13,243 nucleotides of DNA from an uncultured Clostridia bacterium. Lineage in GTDB: Bacteria > Bacillota > Clostridia > TANB77 > CAG-508. The stretch covers positions 1 through 13,243 of the forward strand of contig CANRFS010000027.1 of the NCBI GenBank assembly GCA_947629965.1, in the 5' to 3' direction. The notes beneath the pieces are model-generated. The model was not told the origin of the DNA, searched no databases, and was given only the letters and a program-made list of their open reading frames with translations. A program made the position numbers and the translations under genes. This document shows positions 1 through 6,724 of this stretch, piece after piece. Numbering within the stretch: position 1 is the first letter of the stretch; every line of letters starts with the position of its first letter.

Positions 1-1769
1 ATTCCCTTTTGTGGTACAAATCCTATTCTTTTTCTAAGTTCCTTTTGAGGAACGTCTTTTACATTTACACCATCTACTAAAAGTTCTCCTCCTGTTACGT
101 CATAAAAACGTGGTATTAAATTTACTACTGTTGATTTTCCGCTTCCGGTACTACCAATTAGTGCCGTAGTTTCCCCAGGTTTTGCAGTAAATGTTATATC
201 TTCTATTATTTCCGTATCAGCATCAGGATATCTAAATGAAACATTTTTAAATTCTACATATCCTTTCTTTTCTTCTATAAATTCTTTTGTTTGCTCTTTA
301 TCTTTTATTGAAGGCTCAGTTTCTAACACTTCATTAATACGTTTTGCAGATACTGCCGCACGAGGAAGCATTATAGATATCATAGATATCATTAAGAAAG
401 ATATTACAATTTGCATTGTGTATTGTATAAATGCCATCATATTTCCTACTTGCAAAATTCCTTCGTCTACTTTGTGACCTCCAACCCATATTATCAAAAG
501 CATAACTCCATTCATTACGAACATAAGGGCTGGCATCATGATACTCATTGCTCTATTTACAAATATATTTGTATCCATTAAATCTTTATTTGCATCATCA
601 AATCTTGCTTCTTCTCTTTTTTCTGTATTAAATGCTCTAATTACAGGAAGACCTGTTAAAATTTCTCTTGATACTAAGTTTAATTTATCGATTAAGTCTT
701 GTAATTTTTTAAATCTTGGCATTGCTATTATAAATAGGATTAATACTATTGAAATAACACATACAATTGCAAGTCCGATAACCCATGCCATTGAGTTATT
801 ACTGTTAGCAAGAACTCTTAAGAATCCTCCTACTCCCATTATTGGAGCATATACAACCGTTCTAAATAGCATTGCAATAAGCATTTGGATTTGTTGTATA
901 TCGTTTGTATTACGCGTAATTAAAGATGCTGTAGAAAATTCCATAAATTCTTTTCTTGTAAACTGCAAAACTTTTTTAAATACTTTATCTCTTAAAGTTC
1001 TTCCTAAATATGCTGCAACTCTTGAAGATAAGAACATAATTGTAACAGCTGCTATCATACTAATTAATGCAATCCCTATCATTTGAAGTCCAGTAAGCAA
1101 TATGTAATTATTTTGTATTTTATCTGTATTTACACCAATTGCAGTATATTCTGCCTTTGTTGCCTGAACTGCTGCTTGATCTAGCATCATACCAATATTA
1201 TTATCTATTTGTTTATCAATTTCAGCTAATAATGCTTCAGTATTTTCTTGTGGCATATTTTTTATAATATCAATTAAGGACATATTATTAATTATTGCTT
1301 TTTGTTCTTCTGGAACATTTACAAGCATTTGCCCTTTTATTTGACTCGCTGTCTGCTCATTTTGCAAAGAATAGCTTACCATAAATGGTTTTGTTATAAT
1401 TTCATCTAATCTTTCTTTTTCTTTTTTATTTAATTTGTTTAATTCATATAAATCTTCATTTTCAATGGCTGGATATTCTTCTTTTACTTTTTCATATTCA
1501 TCGCCAGATAAATCATTTTTAGAAAGTAAATTGTAATTGTTTAATATTTCTTCATCATCCGAAGTAAATATAAGTAAATTATCCATCTGAGATTTTCTAA
1601 TTACCTCTGGTGCAACATTCTCTATACCACCGGCTTGTATTCCAGTATTTACAATCTTAGATGTATAATCTGGAAGTGTTAAATCTGTCCATGCTTGCAA
1701 GCACAAAAGTAAAAAAATTATTAGTACAGACACCCAAGTTTTCTTTAAATGTTTTAATATCTTAAGCAT
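1..1769 (-). CDS. ABC exporter half-transporter (permease fused to ATPase), C-terminus beyond the left edge
   Basis: Membrane exporter of the fused TMD-NBD (MsbA/MdlB-like) type, probably pumping drugs or other amphiphiles out of the cell. The reading frame is open from the ATG at 1769 to the window edge, giving 589 codons. TM1 spans about residues 9-27. A long polar segment of about 150 residues between TM1 and TM2 is an enlarged extracytoplasmic loop. More membrane helices follow, then the ATPase domain from about residue 510, with Walker A GSTGSGKS at 539-546 and the Q-loop (GFVPQ) just before the edge. Signature and Walker B motifs would lie outside. The start is set by AAGGAGGAAAT directly upstream (1771-1780). 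The TetR gene ends 21 bases upstream, so the two are co-transcribed. Such genes often come as heterodimer pairs, so a second ABC gene may follow outside the window. Substrate is unknown. Confidence 0.93.
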   Translation of the reverse strand, partial: MLKILKHLKKTWVSVLIIFLLLCLQAWTDLTLPDYTSKIVNTGIQAGGIENVAPEVIRKSQMDNLLIFTSDDEEILNNYNLLSKNDLSGDEYEKVKEEYPAIENEDLYELNKLNKKEKERLDEIITKPFMVSYSLQNEQTASQIKGQMLVNVPEEQKAIINNMSLIDIIKNMPQENTEALLAEIDKQIDNNIGMMLDQAAVQATKAEYTAIGVNTDKIQNNYILLTGLQMIGIALISMIAAVTIMFLSSRVAAYLGRTLRDKVFKKVLQFTRKEFMEFSTASLITRNTNDIQQIQMLIAMLFRTVVYAPIMGVGGFLRVLANSNNSMAWVIGLAIVCVISIVLILFIIAMPRFKKLQDLIDKLNLVSREILTGLPVIRAFNTEKREEARFDDANKDLMDTNIFVNRAMSIMMPALMFVMNGVMLLIIWVGGHKVDEGILQVGNMMAFIQYTMQIVISFLMISMISIMLPRAAVSAKRINEVLETEPSIKDKEQTKEFIEEKKGYVEFKNVSFRYPDADTEIIEDITFTAKPGETTALIGSTGSGKSTVVNLIPRFYDVTGGELLVDGVNVKDVPQKELRKRIGFVPQKG

Positions 1770-1790
1770 ATTTCCTCCTTATTCTAATTC

Positions 1791-2396
1791 CTAATTTAAA
1801 ACTCCATATTTAATATATTCTAGTTGTTTTAAATAATCCTCTCTCGCTTTTTGTTTTGATTCATATTTAAAATTAGACACAACTGCTTTTTTTGTTACTG
1901 CGTGTAACATTCTTACTAAAAGTGTAAATTCTTCTTTACCTTTTATTTTTAAATTAGTTTTATCTATCTTTTCATAGTATTCTTCTATCTTTTTTGGTTT
2001 GTATTTTTTTATATCTACTGCAAATATATCATCTTGACTAGTTTTTAATTCTTCAAATATTTTTTTGAAAAAATCTACTTCCTTATTATATATACACTCA
2101 TTTATCATGTAATCATATATAGAAATAAAGACTTCAAATATATCGCCATTTGTTTTATCTAGGGTATTTTCAACATTTCTATTCATTTCTTCTGCTCGTT
2201 CTTCTAACAAATATTGCAATAAATCTTCTTTACTTTCAAAATATTGATAAAAACTTCCTCTTGCAATTCCAGCATCTTCTACTATATTTTTTATTGATGC
2301 TTCTTCTAAGGAAGCTCTTGTAAATTCCTTTTTTGCAGAGAATATAATTTTTGATTTTTTTTCTTCTGGAAGCTTGTTAAAAGTATCTGTTGGCAC
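1791..2396 (-). CDS. TetR-family repressor of the adjacent ABC exporter
   Basis: DNA-binding repressor, probably ligand-released, controlling itself and the downstream exporter gene. The N-terminal 50 or so residues form a TetR helix-turn-helix, including the stretch IVEDAGIARGSFYQYF and then KEDLL. The rest is a helical ligand and dimer domain; total about 202 residues, normal for the family. I choose a GTG start at 2396 rather than the ATG at 2405: AAAGGAG (2406-2412) abuts that ATG with no spacer but lies 9 bases from the GTG. The resulting N-terminus, (M)PTDTFNKLPEEK, also looks like close relatives. The promoter just upstream carries two palindromic operators, which implies autoregulation. 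Ligand unknown. Confidence 0.92.
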   Translation of the reverse strand: MPTDTFNKLPEEKKSKIIFSAKKEFTRASLEEASIKNIVEDAGIARGSFYQYFESKEDLLQYLLEERAEEMNRNVENTLDKTNGDIFEVFISIYDYMINECIYNKEVDFFKKIFEELKTSQDDIFAVDIKKYKPKKIEEYYEKIDKTNLKIKGKEEFTLLVRMLHAVTKKAVVSNFKYESKQKAREDYLKQLEYIKYGVLN

Positions 2397-2443
2397 TTTT
2401 ATCATCTCCTTTATACTATGATAAAATAAATCATATACTAAAA

Positions 2444-2456
2444 TGACACTATGTCA
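2444..2456 (-). promoter_or_regulatory. TetR operator O2, downstream of the -10
   Basis: TGACACTATGTCA is a 13-bp near-palindrome with one mismatch. It lies 3 bases past the -10 box of the tetR-ABC promoter, so it covers the likely transcription start. It is a copy of the operator 24 bp away (centre to centre). The whole stretch 2443-2481 is itself an approximate inverted repeat, so two repressor dimers could bind in mirror arrangement. Confidence 0.8.
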
Positions 2457-2459
2457 TAT

Positions 2460-2488
2460 ATTATATGTGACACAGTGTCATTTGTCAA
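2460..2488 (-). promoter_or_regulatory. Consensus sigma-A promoter of the tetR-ABC operon
   Basis: Perfect TTGACA at 2488-2483, a 17-base spacer, and perfect TATAAT at 2465-2460 on the minus strand, about 65 bases before the tetR start. Such a strong promoter would need tight repression, which fits the two overlapping operators. Confidence 0.9.
2468..2480 (-). promoter_or_regulatory. TetR operator O1, inside the promoter spacer
   Basis: TGACACAGTGTCA is a perfect 13-bp palindrome filling most of the spacer between the -35 and -10 boxes. A repressor bound here would directly block RNA polymerase. Confidence 0.82.
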
Positions 2489-2493
2489 TATAA

Positions 2494-2811
2494 TTATATA
2501 AAGATATTAAATTTTTTTATTTTTAGGATAGAATTGGTGAATAACCTTGCAGAATGAAAAATTCTATGAACAAAAATTTTATTGGAATCAATTTCATATA
2601 TTATTCTATATGATTTATAGATTATTTCTCGTATATTTTCATCATCATAAATTTGCACTTTCCTAAACATATATGGAAAATTTATAATAGACTTTACCTT
2701 ATCCATTATTTCATTTACTGTTTTAATCGCATAGTATGAAGAATCTATTAAAATATAATTATAGATTTGAATCAGATCATCTTTAGCATTTTCTAGCCAT
2801 ACTATCGAAAT
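2494..2811 (-). CDS. ParE/RelE-family toxin, apparent non-standard ATT start
   Basis: Type II toxin of the ParE/RelE fold. The C-terminal half carries the family pattern REIIYKSYRIIYEI followed by IFVHRIFHSAR. The first ATG in frame (2706) would remove the N-terminal third, but the frame stays open upstream and encodes the conserved N-terminus SIVWLENAKDDLIQIYNYI, ending in W and A-x-x-D-L positions typical of the family. No ATG, GTG or TTG lies in that stretch. An ATT at 2811 sits where the family's initiator Met is expected and gives about 105 residues. The gene then overlaps the antitoxin by about 29 bases. Either a rare AUU start is used, keeping toxin output low by translational coupling, or the start codon has been lost and the toxin is degenerate. 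The tail after SARL is lysine- and isoleucine-rich. Confidence 0.7.
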   Translation of the reverse strand: MSIVWLENAKDDLIQIYNYILIDSSYYAIKTVNEIMDKVKSIINFPYMFRKVQIYDDENIREIIYKSYRIIYEIDSNKIFVHRIFHSARLFTNSILKIKKFNIFI

Positions 2812-2977
2812 ATTTAACGATTTCTTCTGTTGTATAATAATTGCCTTCTTCGATATCTTTATGACCTTTTTCTATTGAAGCTATAATTATATCTGATTCA
2901 CTTGATTTTGGATTATTCATAATGTTAATTAATTGTTCTTTACTCATTTTTTTAAATTGATTAATCTTATCAGTCAT
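2783..2977 (-). CDS. Antitoxin of the ParD/ParE-like toxin-antitoxin pair
   Basis: Small acidic protein of 64 residues encoded immediately upstream of, and overlapping, the ParE-like toxin gene. It would neutralise the toxin and repress its own promoter. The segment from about residue 36, with EKGHKDIEEGNYYTTEEIV, resembles the C-terminal toxin-binding tails of clostridial antitoxins. I do not see a certain DNA-binding fold in the N-terminus. The ATG at 2977 is chosen because AAAGGAAG lies about 8-10 bases upstream; a GTG at 2986 lies directly on that ribosome binding site and is unlikely. The protein ends in MARKC. Confidence 0.75.
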   Translation of the reverse strand: MTDKINQFKKMSKEQLINIMNNPKSSESDIIIASIEKGHKDIEEGNYYTTEEIVKYFDSMARKC

Positions 2978-3031
2978 TTTATACACTTCCTTTCAATATT
3001 ATAATTATCATTTAATATCTTTATACAAATT

Positions 3032-3060
3032 AGTTTAATTTATAATAACATTTTTGTCAA
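3032..3060 (-). promoter_or_regulatory. Candidate promoter of the toxin-antitoxin pair
   Basis: TTGACA at 3060-3055, 17-base spacer and TAAACT at 3037-3032 on the minus strand, about 55 bases upstream of the antitoxin ATG. The -35 is perfect and the -10 matches four of six positions. Confidence 0.55.
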
Positions 3061-3128
3061 TTGCTTTTGGAAATATTTTACATGTATGAAATTCTACTAG
3101 TTACGTCAATATAATTTTTATTTTTTTC

Positions 3129-3158
3129 TTGCCAAGTTTATTATTTCTATTATATAAT
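3129..3158 (+). promoter_or_regulatory. Promoter of the acyltransferase-fold gene
   Basis: TTGCCA (3129-3134), 18-base spacer and TATAAT (3153-3158). A strong ribosome binding site AGGAGG (3166-3171) follows at once, so the 5' leader would be only about 15 bases. Confidence 0.65.
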
Positions 3159-3178
3159 ATTTCAAAGGAGGAAATAGA

Positions 3179-4030
3179 ATGTTTGGATTACGATCTGATG
3201 GAAGAAAAATAAAAACACTTGGACCCATATTTAGAGTTATACCTCACGTAATGAAAGAAAGAGTAGATGCACACGTTTACTATACACAAGAATTACCTCT
3301 TAAAACATTAGATGAATATATTTCAAAAAAAGAACAAGAAGGCATTAAATTATCTTATATGAATGTTATATTTGCAGCACTAGTTAGATTACTTGCAGAA
3401 AAGCCTTACTTAAATAGATTTATAATGGATGGCAGAACTTATGCACGAAATGGCATACAAATTTCTCTTGCAATTAAAAAAGAAATGTCAGAGGAATCAG
3501 AAGAAACTACTTTAAAATTTCATTTTACTGGTTCTGAAAATATATTTGAAGTAAAAGAAAAATTGGATAATATCATTTTAACTAATAAAGATTTAGAGGC
3601 TGAAAACAGTACAGATAAAGTAGCAAAGCTTTTATCAATTGTGCCTGACTGGCTATTTAAAGTTATTGTAAATTTTTTAATGTTTTTAGATAAGCATGGA
3701 ATGATGCCAAAATTTATCATAGAAGCTAGTCCGTTCCATACAAGTGCATTTTTAACAAATGTTGGTTCACTTGGAATCGATGGAATTTATCATCATTTAT
3801 ATAACTTTGGAACAACTGGCATATTTTTATCAATGGGTAAAAAGAAAAAAAGTTATATATATGAAGACGATAATATTCATGAAGAAAAAGCTATATCTCT
3901 TAAATGGGTTGCTGATGAAAGAATATGTGATGGTTTTTATTATGCAACTGCGTTAAAAGCATTTTATAGATACATGAAAAAACCAGAATTACTAGAACAA
4001 AACATAACACCTAAAGAAGATATTAGGTAA
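3179..4030 (+). CDS. Stand-alone E2/chloramphenicol-acetyltransferase-fold protein, motif His replaced by Glu
   Basis: 283 residues related to the catalytic domain of 2-oxoacid dehydrogenase E2 subunits and chloramphenicol acetyltransferases, without lipoyl or subunit-binding domains. Visible family features include the LSYMNVIFAALVR helix (about 58-70), LNRFIMDGR (78-86), SLAIKK (96-101), a region with SPFHTSAFLTNVGSLGID (184-201), and the C-terminal motif ADERICDGFYYA (245-256). E2 and CAT enzymes use H-x-x-x-D-G, from DHRxxDG or HHxxxDG. Here the His position is Glu247 in DERICDG, while Asp251-Gly252 are kept. Classic CoA-dependent acyl transfer by His general base is therefore unlikely. 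From memory, clostridial relatives of this type share the change, so it may be a non-canonical or structural subgroup. Cytoplasmic, monocistronic, with its own promoter. Substrate unknown. Confidence 0.82.
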   Translation: MFGLRSDGRKIKTLGPIFRVIPHVMKERVDAHVYYTQELPLKTLDEYISKKEQEGIKLSYMNVIFAALVRLLAEKPYLNRFIMDGRTYARNGIQISLAIKKEMSEESEETTLKFHFTGSENIFEVKEKLDNIILTNKDLEAENSTDKVAKLLSIVPDWLFKVIVNFLMFLDKHGMMPKFIIEASPFHTSAFLTNVGSLGIDGIYHHLYNFGTTGIFLSMGKKKKSYIYEDDNIHEEKAISLKWVADERICDGFYYATALKAFYRYMKKPELLEQNITPKEDIR

Positions 4031-4048
4031 AACCAGTATGATTTACTT

Positions 4049-4083
4049 AAAAAACAATAAGTATTATATAAACACCTATTGCT
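4049..4083 (-). terminator. Hairpin terminator of the Cd/Zn ATPase gene, better on the minus strand
   Basis: Arms 4053-4065 and 4071-4083 around a 5-base loop. In the minus-strand RNA all 13 positions pair if G-U pairs are allowed, and six U residues follow (4054-4049). In plus-strand RNA the same positions give three A-C mismatches. It lies 10 bases past the ATPase stop codon. It may also stop the convergent plus-strand gene, less efficiently. Confidence 0.75.
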
Positions 4084-4092
4084 TTTTTTAAC

Positions 4093-5967
4093 TTATCTTC
4101 TAAATATTCTAAGTGCATTTAGTACTGTTATGAAGGTTACACCTACGTCTGCAAAAACTGCTTCCCACATTGTTGATATTCCAATGGCTCCTAAAATTAG
4201 TACTAGAACTTTTACTCCAATTGCAAAGTATATGTTTTGCATAACTATTCTTCTAGTTCTTTTTGATGTTTTTATTAATTTATTTAAACTAGATAGTTTT
4301 CCATCCATTATAACCATGTCTGATGTTTCTATTGCTAAGTCTGAACCAGTATTTCCAATAGATATTCCAATATCTGCTAAAGCTAGAATTGGTGCATCGT
4401 TTATTCCATCACCAACTGCAATTGTTATTCCGTTTTTCTCTTTTATCTCCTTCATCTTTTCTTGTTTTTCGTTTGGCAATAAATTTGAAAAAACATTTTC
4501 TATTGATACATTTTTTGCTACATTTTCTGCTGTTTCTTTATTATCGCCTGTTAGCATATATACATTTTTTATTCCATTTTTTCTAATATTTTCGATAGCT
4601 TCTTTGCTGTCTTCCTTTATTACATCTGATATAACTATTGCTCCTAAATATCTTTTATTTTTTGCTACATATACTATTGCCCCTACTTCATTACATGGAT
4701 AATATTTTACGTTTTCACTTTCTAATAACTTAGAATTTCCTGCTAAAATTTCGTCTTCTTTATATTTTACTTTGATTCCCATACCTGCAATTTCGCTATA
4801 TTCAGAAATTTCTTTTGTATCGATTTTTTTATTTATTTTGTTTATTATACTTTTTGCTATTGGATGATTTGACATGCTTTCAGCAATTCCTGCAGTTTCT
4901 AATAATTCGTTTTCTTCAATTTCTTCTGCTAATATTACTTTTGTTACATCAAAATTACCTTTTGTAATTGTACCTGTTTTATCAAGTACTATTGAATTTG
5001 CCTTTGTAATTAAATCTAAATAAGTAGATCCTTTAACAAGTACTCCTTCTTTTCCAGCTTTACCAATACCTGCAAAATACCCAAGTGGAATTGATAATAC
5101 TAGCGCACATGGACATGATGTTACTAAAAATACTAATGCTCTTCTTACCCATTCATTTAAATTTTCAAATCCTACAAATATTGGTGGTACAAATGCTAAA
5201 AAAACTGCAAGTAGAACTACTATTGGAGTATAAATTTTTGCAAATTTTGTTATAAATAATTCGGTTTTAGATTTATTCTTATTAGAATTTTTCACGAGTT
5301 CAATTATTTCACTAATAGCAGTATCTTTAAATTCCTTTGTGACTTTTAGTTCTATAACATTATTTTCATTTATTGAACCTGCTAAAACTTCGTTATCAAG
5401 CCCTACTTTTCTTGGAACAGATTCTCCTGTTAAAGCTGATGTATTTATAAAAGTTTCCCCGTTTATTATAACTCCATCTACTGGCACTTTTTCGCCTGGT
5501 TTAACTACAATTATATCTCCTATTTTTAAATCTTCCGGACTTACAACTTTTATTTCATTTTCTTGCTTTAAATTTGCAATTTTAGGCTTTATATTCATTA
5601 ATGAAATAATAGATTTTTTAGATTTGTTTGTTGCAATATCTTGAAATAATTCTCCTATATTGTAGAAAACCATAACAGCAACTGCCTCTACTGGCTCATT
5701 TATTGCAAATGCTCCTATTGTTGCAACACTCATTAAAAAGTTTTCATCAAATATTTCGCCCCTAAATATATTTTTAATTGATTTTAATAAAACTCCATAA
5801 CCTGATAACAAATATGCAATTATATATAACCAAATTGTTAATTTTTCTGGAACTATTTTTACAATAGCAATTACAAATATAATTAATGCTATAACTAATT
5901 TTGCTATTTCTAATGCTATGTTTTCTTCTTTTTCTTCTTCATTATTACAGTGTCTGCAATTCTCCAT
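4093..5967 (-). CDS. cadA: P1B-2-type Cd2+/Zn2+/Pb2+-exporting ATPase
   Basis: Membrane pump that expels divalent soft metals using ATP. 624 residues, shorter than usual CadA/ZntA because there is no N-terminal HMA metal-binding domain; only a short cysteine tail, MENCRHCNN, precedes TM1. Motifs in order: TGES (180-183, actuator), TSCPCALV with the CPC metal site (285-287), DKTGT with phosphorylated Asp329, SMSNHP (His368-Pro369, nucleotide domain), LTGDN (about 482-486) and GDGINDAP (519-526). Lys586 in M7 and Asp607 in M8 (FADVGV) are 21 residues apart, as are Lys693 and Asp714 in ZntA, which supports Zn/Cd/Pb rather than Cu specificity. The start has AAAGGGGGAAAAAGC just upstream. The CadC-type repressor gene precedes it by 167 bases on the same strand. 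No CGG codon was seen in frame. Confidence 0.95.
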   Translation of the reverse strand: MENCRHCNNEEEKEENIALEIAKLVIALIIFVIAIVKIVPEKLTIWLYIIAYLLSGYGVLLKSIKNIFRGEIFDENFLMSVATIGAFAINEPVEAVAVMVFYNIGELFQDIATNKSKKSIISLMNIKPKIANLKQENEIKVVSPEDLKIGDIIVVKPGEKVPVDGVIINGETFINTSALTGESVPRKVGLDNEVLAGSINENNVIELKVTKEFKDTAISEIIELVKNSNKNKSKTELFITKFAKIYTPIVVLLAVFLAFVPPIFVGFENLNEWVRRALVFLVTSCPCALVLSIPLGYFAGIGKAGKEGVLVKGSTYLDLITKANSIVLDKTGTITKGNFDVTKVILAEEIEENELLETAGIAESMSNHPIAKSIINKINKKIDTKEISEYSEIAGMGIKVKYKEDEILAGNSKLLESENVKYYPCNEVGAIVYVAKNKRYLGAIVISDVIKEDSKEAIENIRKNGIKNVYMLTGDNKETAENVAKNVSIENVFSNLLPNEKQEKMKEIKEKNGITIAVGDGINDAPILALADIGISIGNTGSDLAIETSDMVIMDGKLSSLNKLIKTSKRTRRIVMQNIYFAIGVKVLVLILGAIGISTMWEAVFADVGVTFITVLNALRIFRR

Positions 5968-6045
5968 GCTTTTTCCCCCTTTTTATTATATGTCATTGCT
6001 CTGTTTTATAAACGAATCAAAAGTGGTATATTGCTAGGAAAACAA

Positions 6046-6092
6046 GTAAAAATTATTGAAACTATACATTTGTATGTTGAAATAATTTTTAC
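6046..6092 (-). repeat. 47-base hairpin between cadC and cadA
   Basis: Perfect 12-base arms, GTAAAAATTATT and its complement (6046-6057, 6081-6092). Inside them a further imperfect stem, AACATAC with GTATAGTT, surrounds an AAAT loop. No U-run follows on the minus strand, so it is not a standard terminator. It may stabilise or partly attenuate the cadC-cadA transcript. Confidence 0.6.
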
Positions 6093-6134
6093 GCAGTTTG
6101 ACACCGCAAGATGCCTCTTTTCATTCGTTTTTTT

Positions 6135-6485
6135 TTACATTTCTTGTATATGTTCAAGTGCCATGTTAAATATAATTTCAACATGTCTATCTGAGAGTGA
6201 ATAATATACAACTTTACCTTCTTTTCTATACTTAACAAGTTTTGCCTGTTTTAATACTCTTAATTGATGTGATACTGCTGACTGCGTTGCATTTATTAAT
6301 TCTGCTATATCGCATACGCACATTTCCGATTCGAATAGGCAACATATTATTTTCATTCTCGTTGTATCGCCAAATACTTTAAATAATTCTGCTATGTCAA
6401 AAAGTGTTTCTTCTTTTGGCATTTGTGGTTTTACTTTTTTTATTATATCAGGATGTTTTACCGTACATTTTAAATCTTCTTCCAT
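6135..6485 (-). CDS. cadC: ArsR/SmtB-family metal-responsive repressor, CadC type
   Basis: 116-residue winged-helix repressor that leaves DNA when Cd, Pb or Zn binds, inducing the efflux pump. The recognition helix region is NATQSAVSHQLRVL (about 65-78). Both metal sites of the family can be read. The alpha-3N site is Cys7 plus the ELCVCD-like motif EMCVCD (Cys56, Cys58). The alpha-5 site is Asp99, His101, His112 and Glu115, with the same D-x-H-x10-H-x2-E spacing as CadC and SmtB. The ATG at 6485 follows AAAAGGAGAAAAAAT. The gene is upstream of cadA on the same strand, and its promoter carries a near-ideal operator, so the pair is autoregulated. CadC, CzrA or SmtB naming is a matter of metal preference; cysteines at both alpha-3N positions favour CadC. 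Confidence 0.93.
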   Translation of the reverse strand: MEEDLKCTVKHPDIIKKVKPQMPKEETLFDIAELFKVFGDTTRMKIICCLFESEMCVCDIAELINATQSAVSHQLRVLKQAKLVKYRKEGKVVYYSLSDRHVEIIFNMALEHIQEM

Positions 6486-6500
6486 ATTTTTTCTCCTTTT

Positions 6501-6524
6501 ATATATGAATAGTTGTTCATATAT
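6501..6524 (-). promoter_or_regulatory. CadC/SmtB-type operator
   Basis: Perfect 9-bp arms ATATATGAA and TTCATATAT separated by 6 bases, the layout of ArsR/SmtB operators (TGAA-N6-TTCA core). It covers about +1 to +20 of the cadC transcript and ends just before the ribosome binding site. Confidence 0.88.
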
Positions 6525-6526
6525 TC

Positions 6527-6555
6527 ATTATATGTTGTTATATAAATTTTGTCAA
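6527..6555 (-). promoter_or_regulatory. Consensus promoter of the cadC-cadA operon
   Basis: Perfect TTGACA (6555-6550), 17-base spacer and perfect TATAAT (6532-6527) on the minus strand. The operator starts 3 bases after the -10 box. Confidence 0.9.
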
Positions 6556-6644
6556 TGGTTTTATAAAATATTTTATTTATATTTATGAATGGATATAAAA
6601 ATAGAAAAAAAGGTGTCCAAGCCCATTTTTCCCAAAATAATATT

Positions 6645-6680
6645 ATAAGGGATTAGGCTTATTACAGTCTAATCCCTTAT
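6645..6680. repeat. 12-bp inverted repeat downstream of the orphan gene, possible terminator
   Basis: Perfect arms ATAAGGGATTAG and CTAATCCCTTAT around a 12-base loop, 45 bases past the stop codon of the minus-strand orphan gene. Flanks are only moderately T-rich on either strand (minus: AATATTATTTT), so termination is plausible but not clear-cut. Confidence 0.6.
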
Positions 6681-6724
6681 CTTTGCTTTTGTCCAACAAT
6701 TAGTTTGTTAGACAGTGGACAGTA

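Noticed and set aside
538..1086. 182-codon plus-strand open frame
   Set aside because: It is antisense to the ABC exporter gene, whose translation has clear family motifs; no ribosome binding site or domain supports the plus frame.
2987..3178. Additional small gene between the antitoxin and acyltransferase genes
   Set aside because: Only divergent promoters and AT-rich sequence are seen, with no open frame having a ribosome binding site.
4079..4702. 207-codon plus-strand open frame rich in Ile, Phe and Ser
   Set aside because: Shadow of the cadA gene on the opposite strand; its hydrophobicity reflects AT-rich antisense codons.
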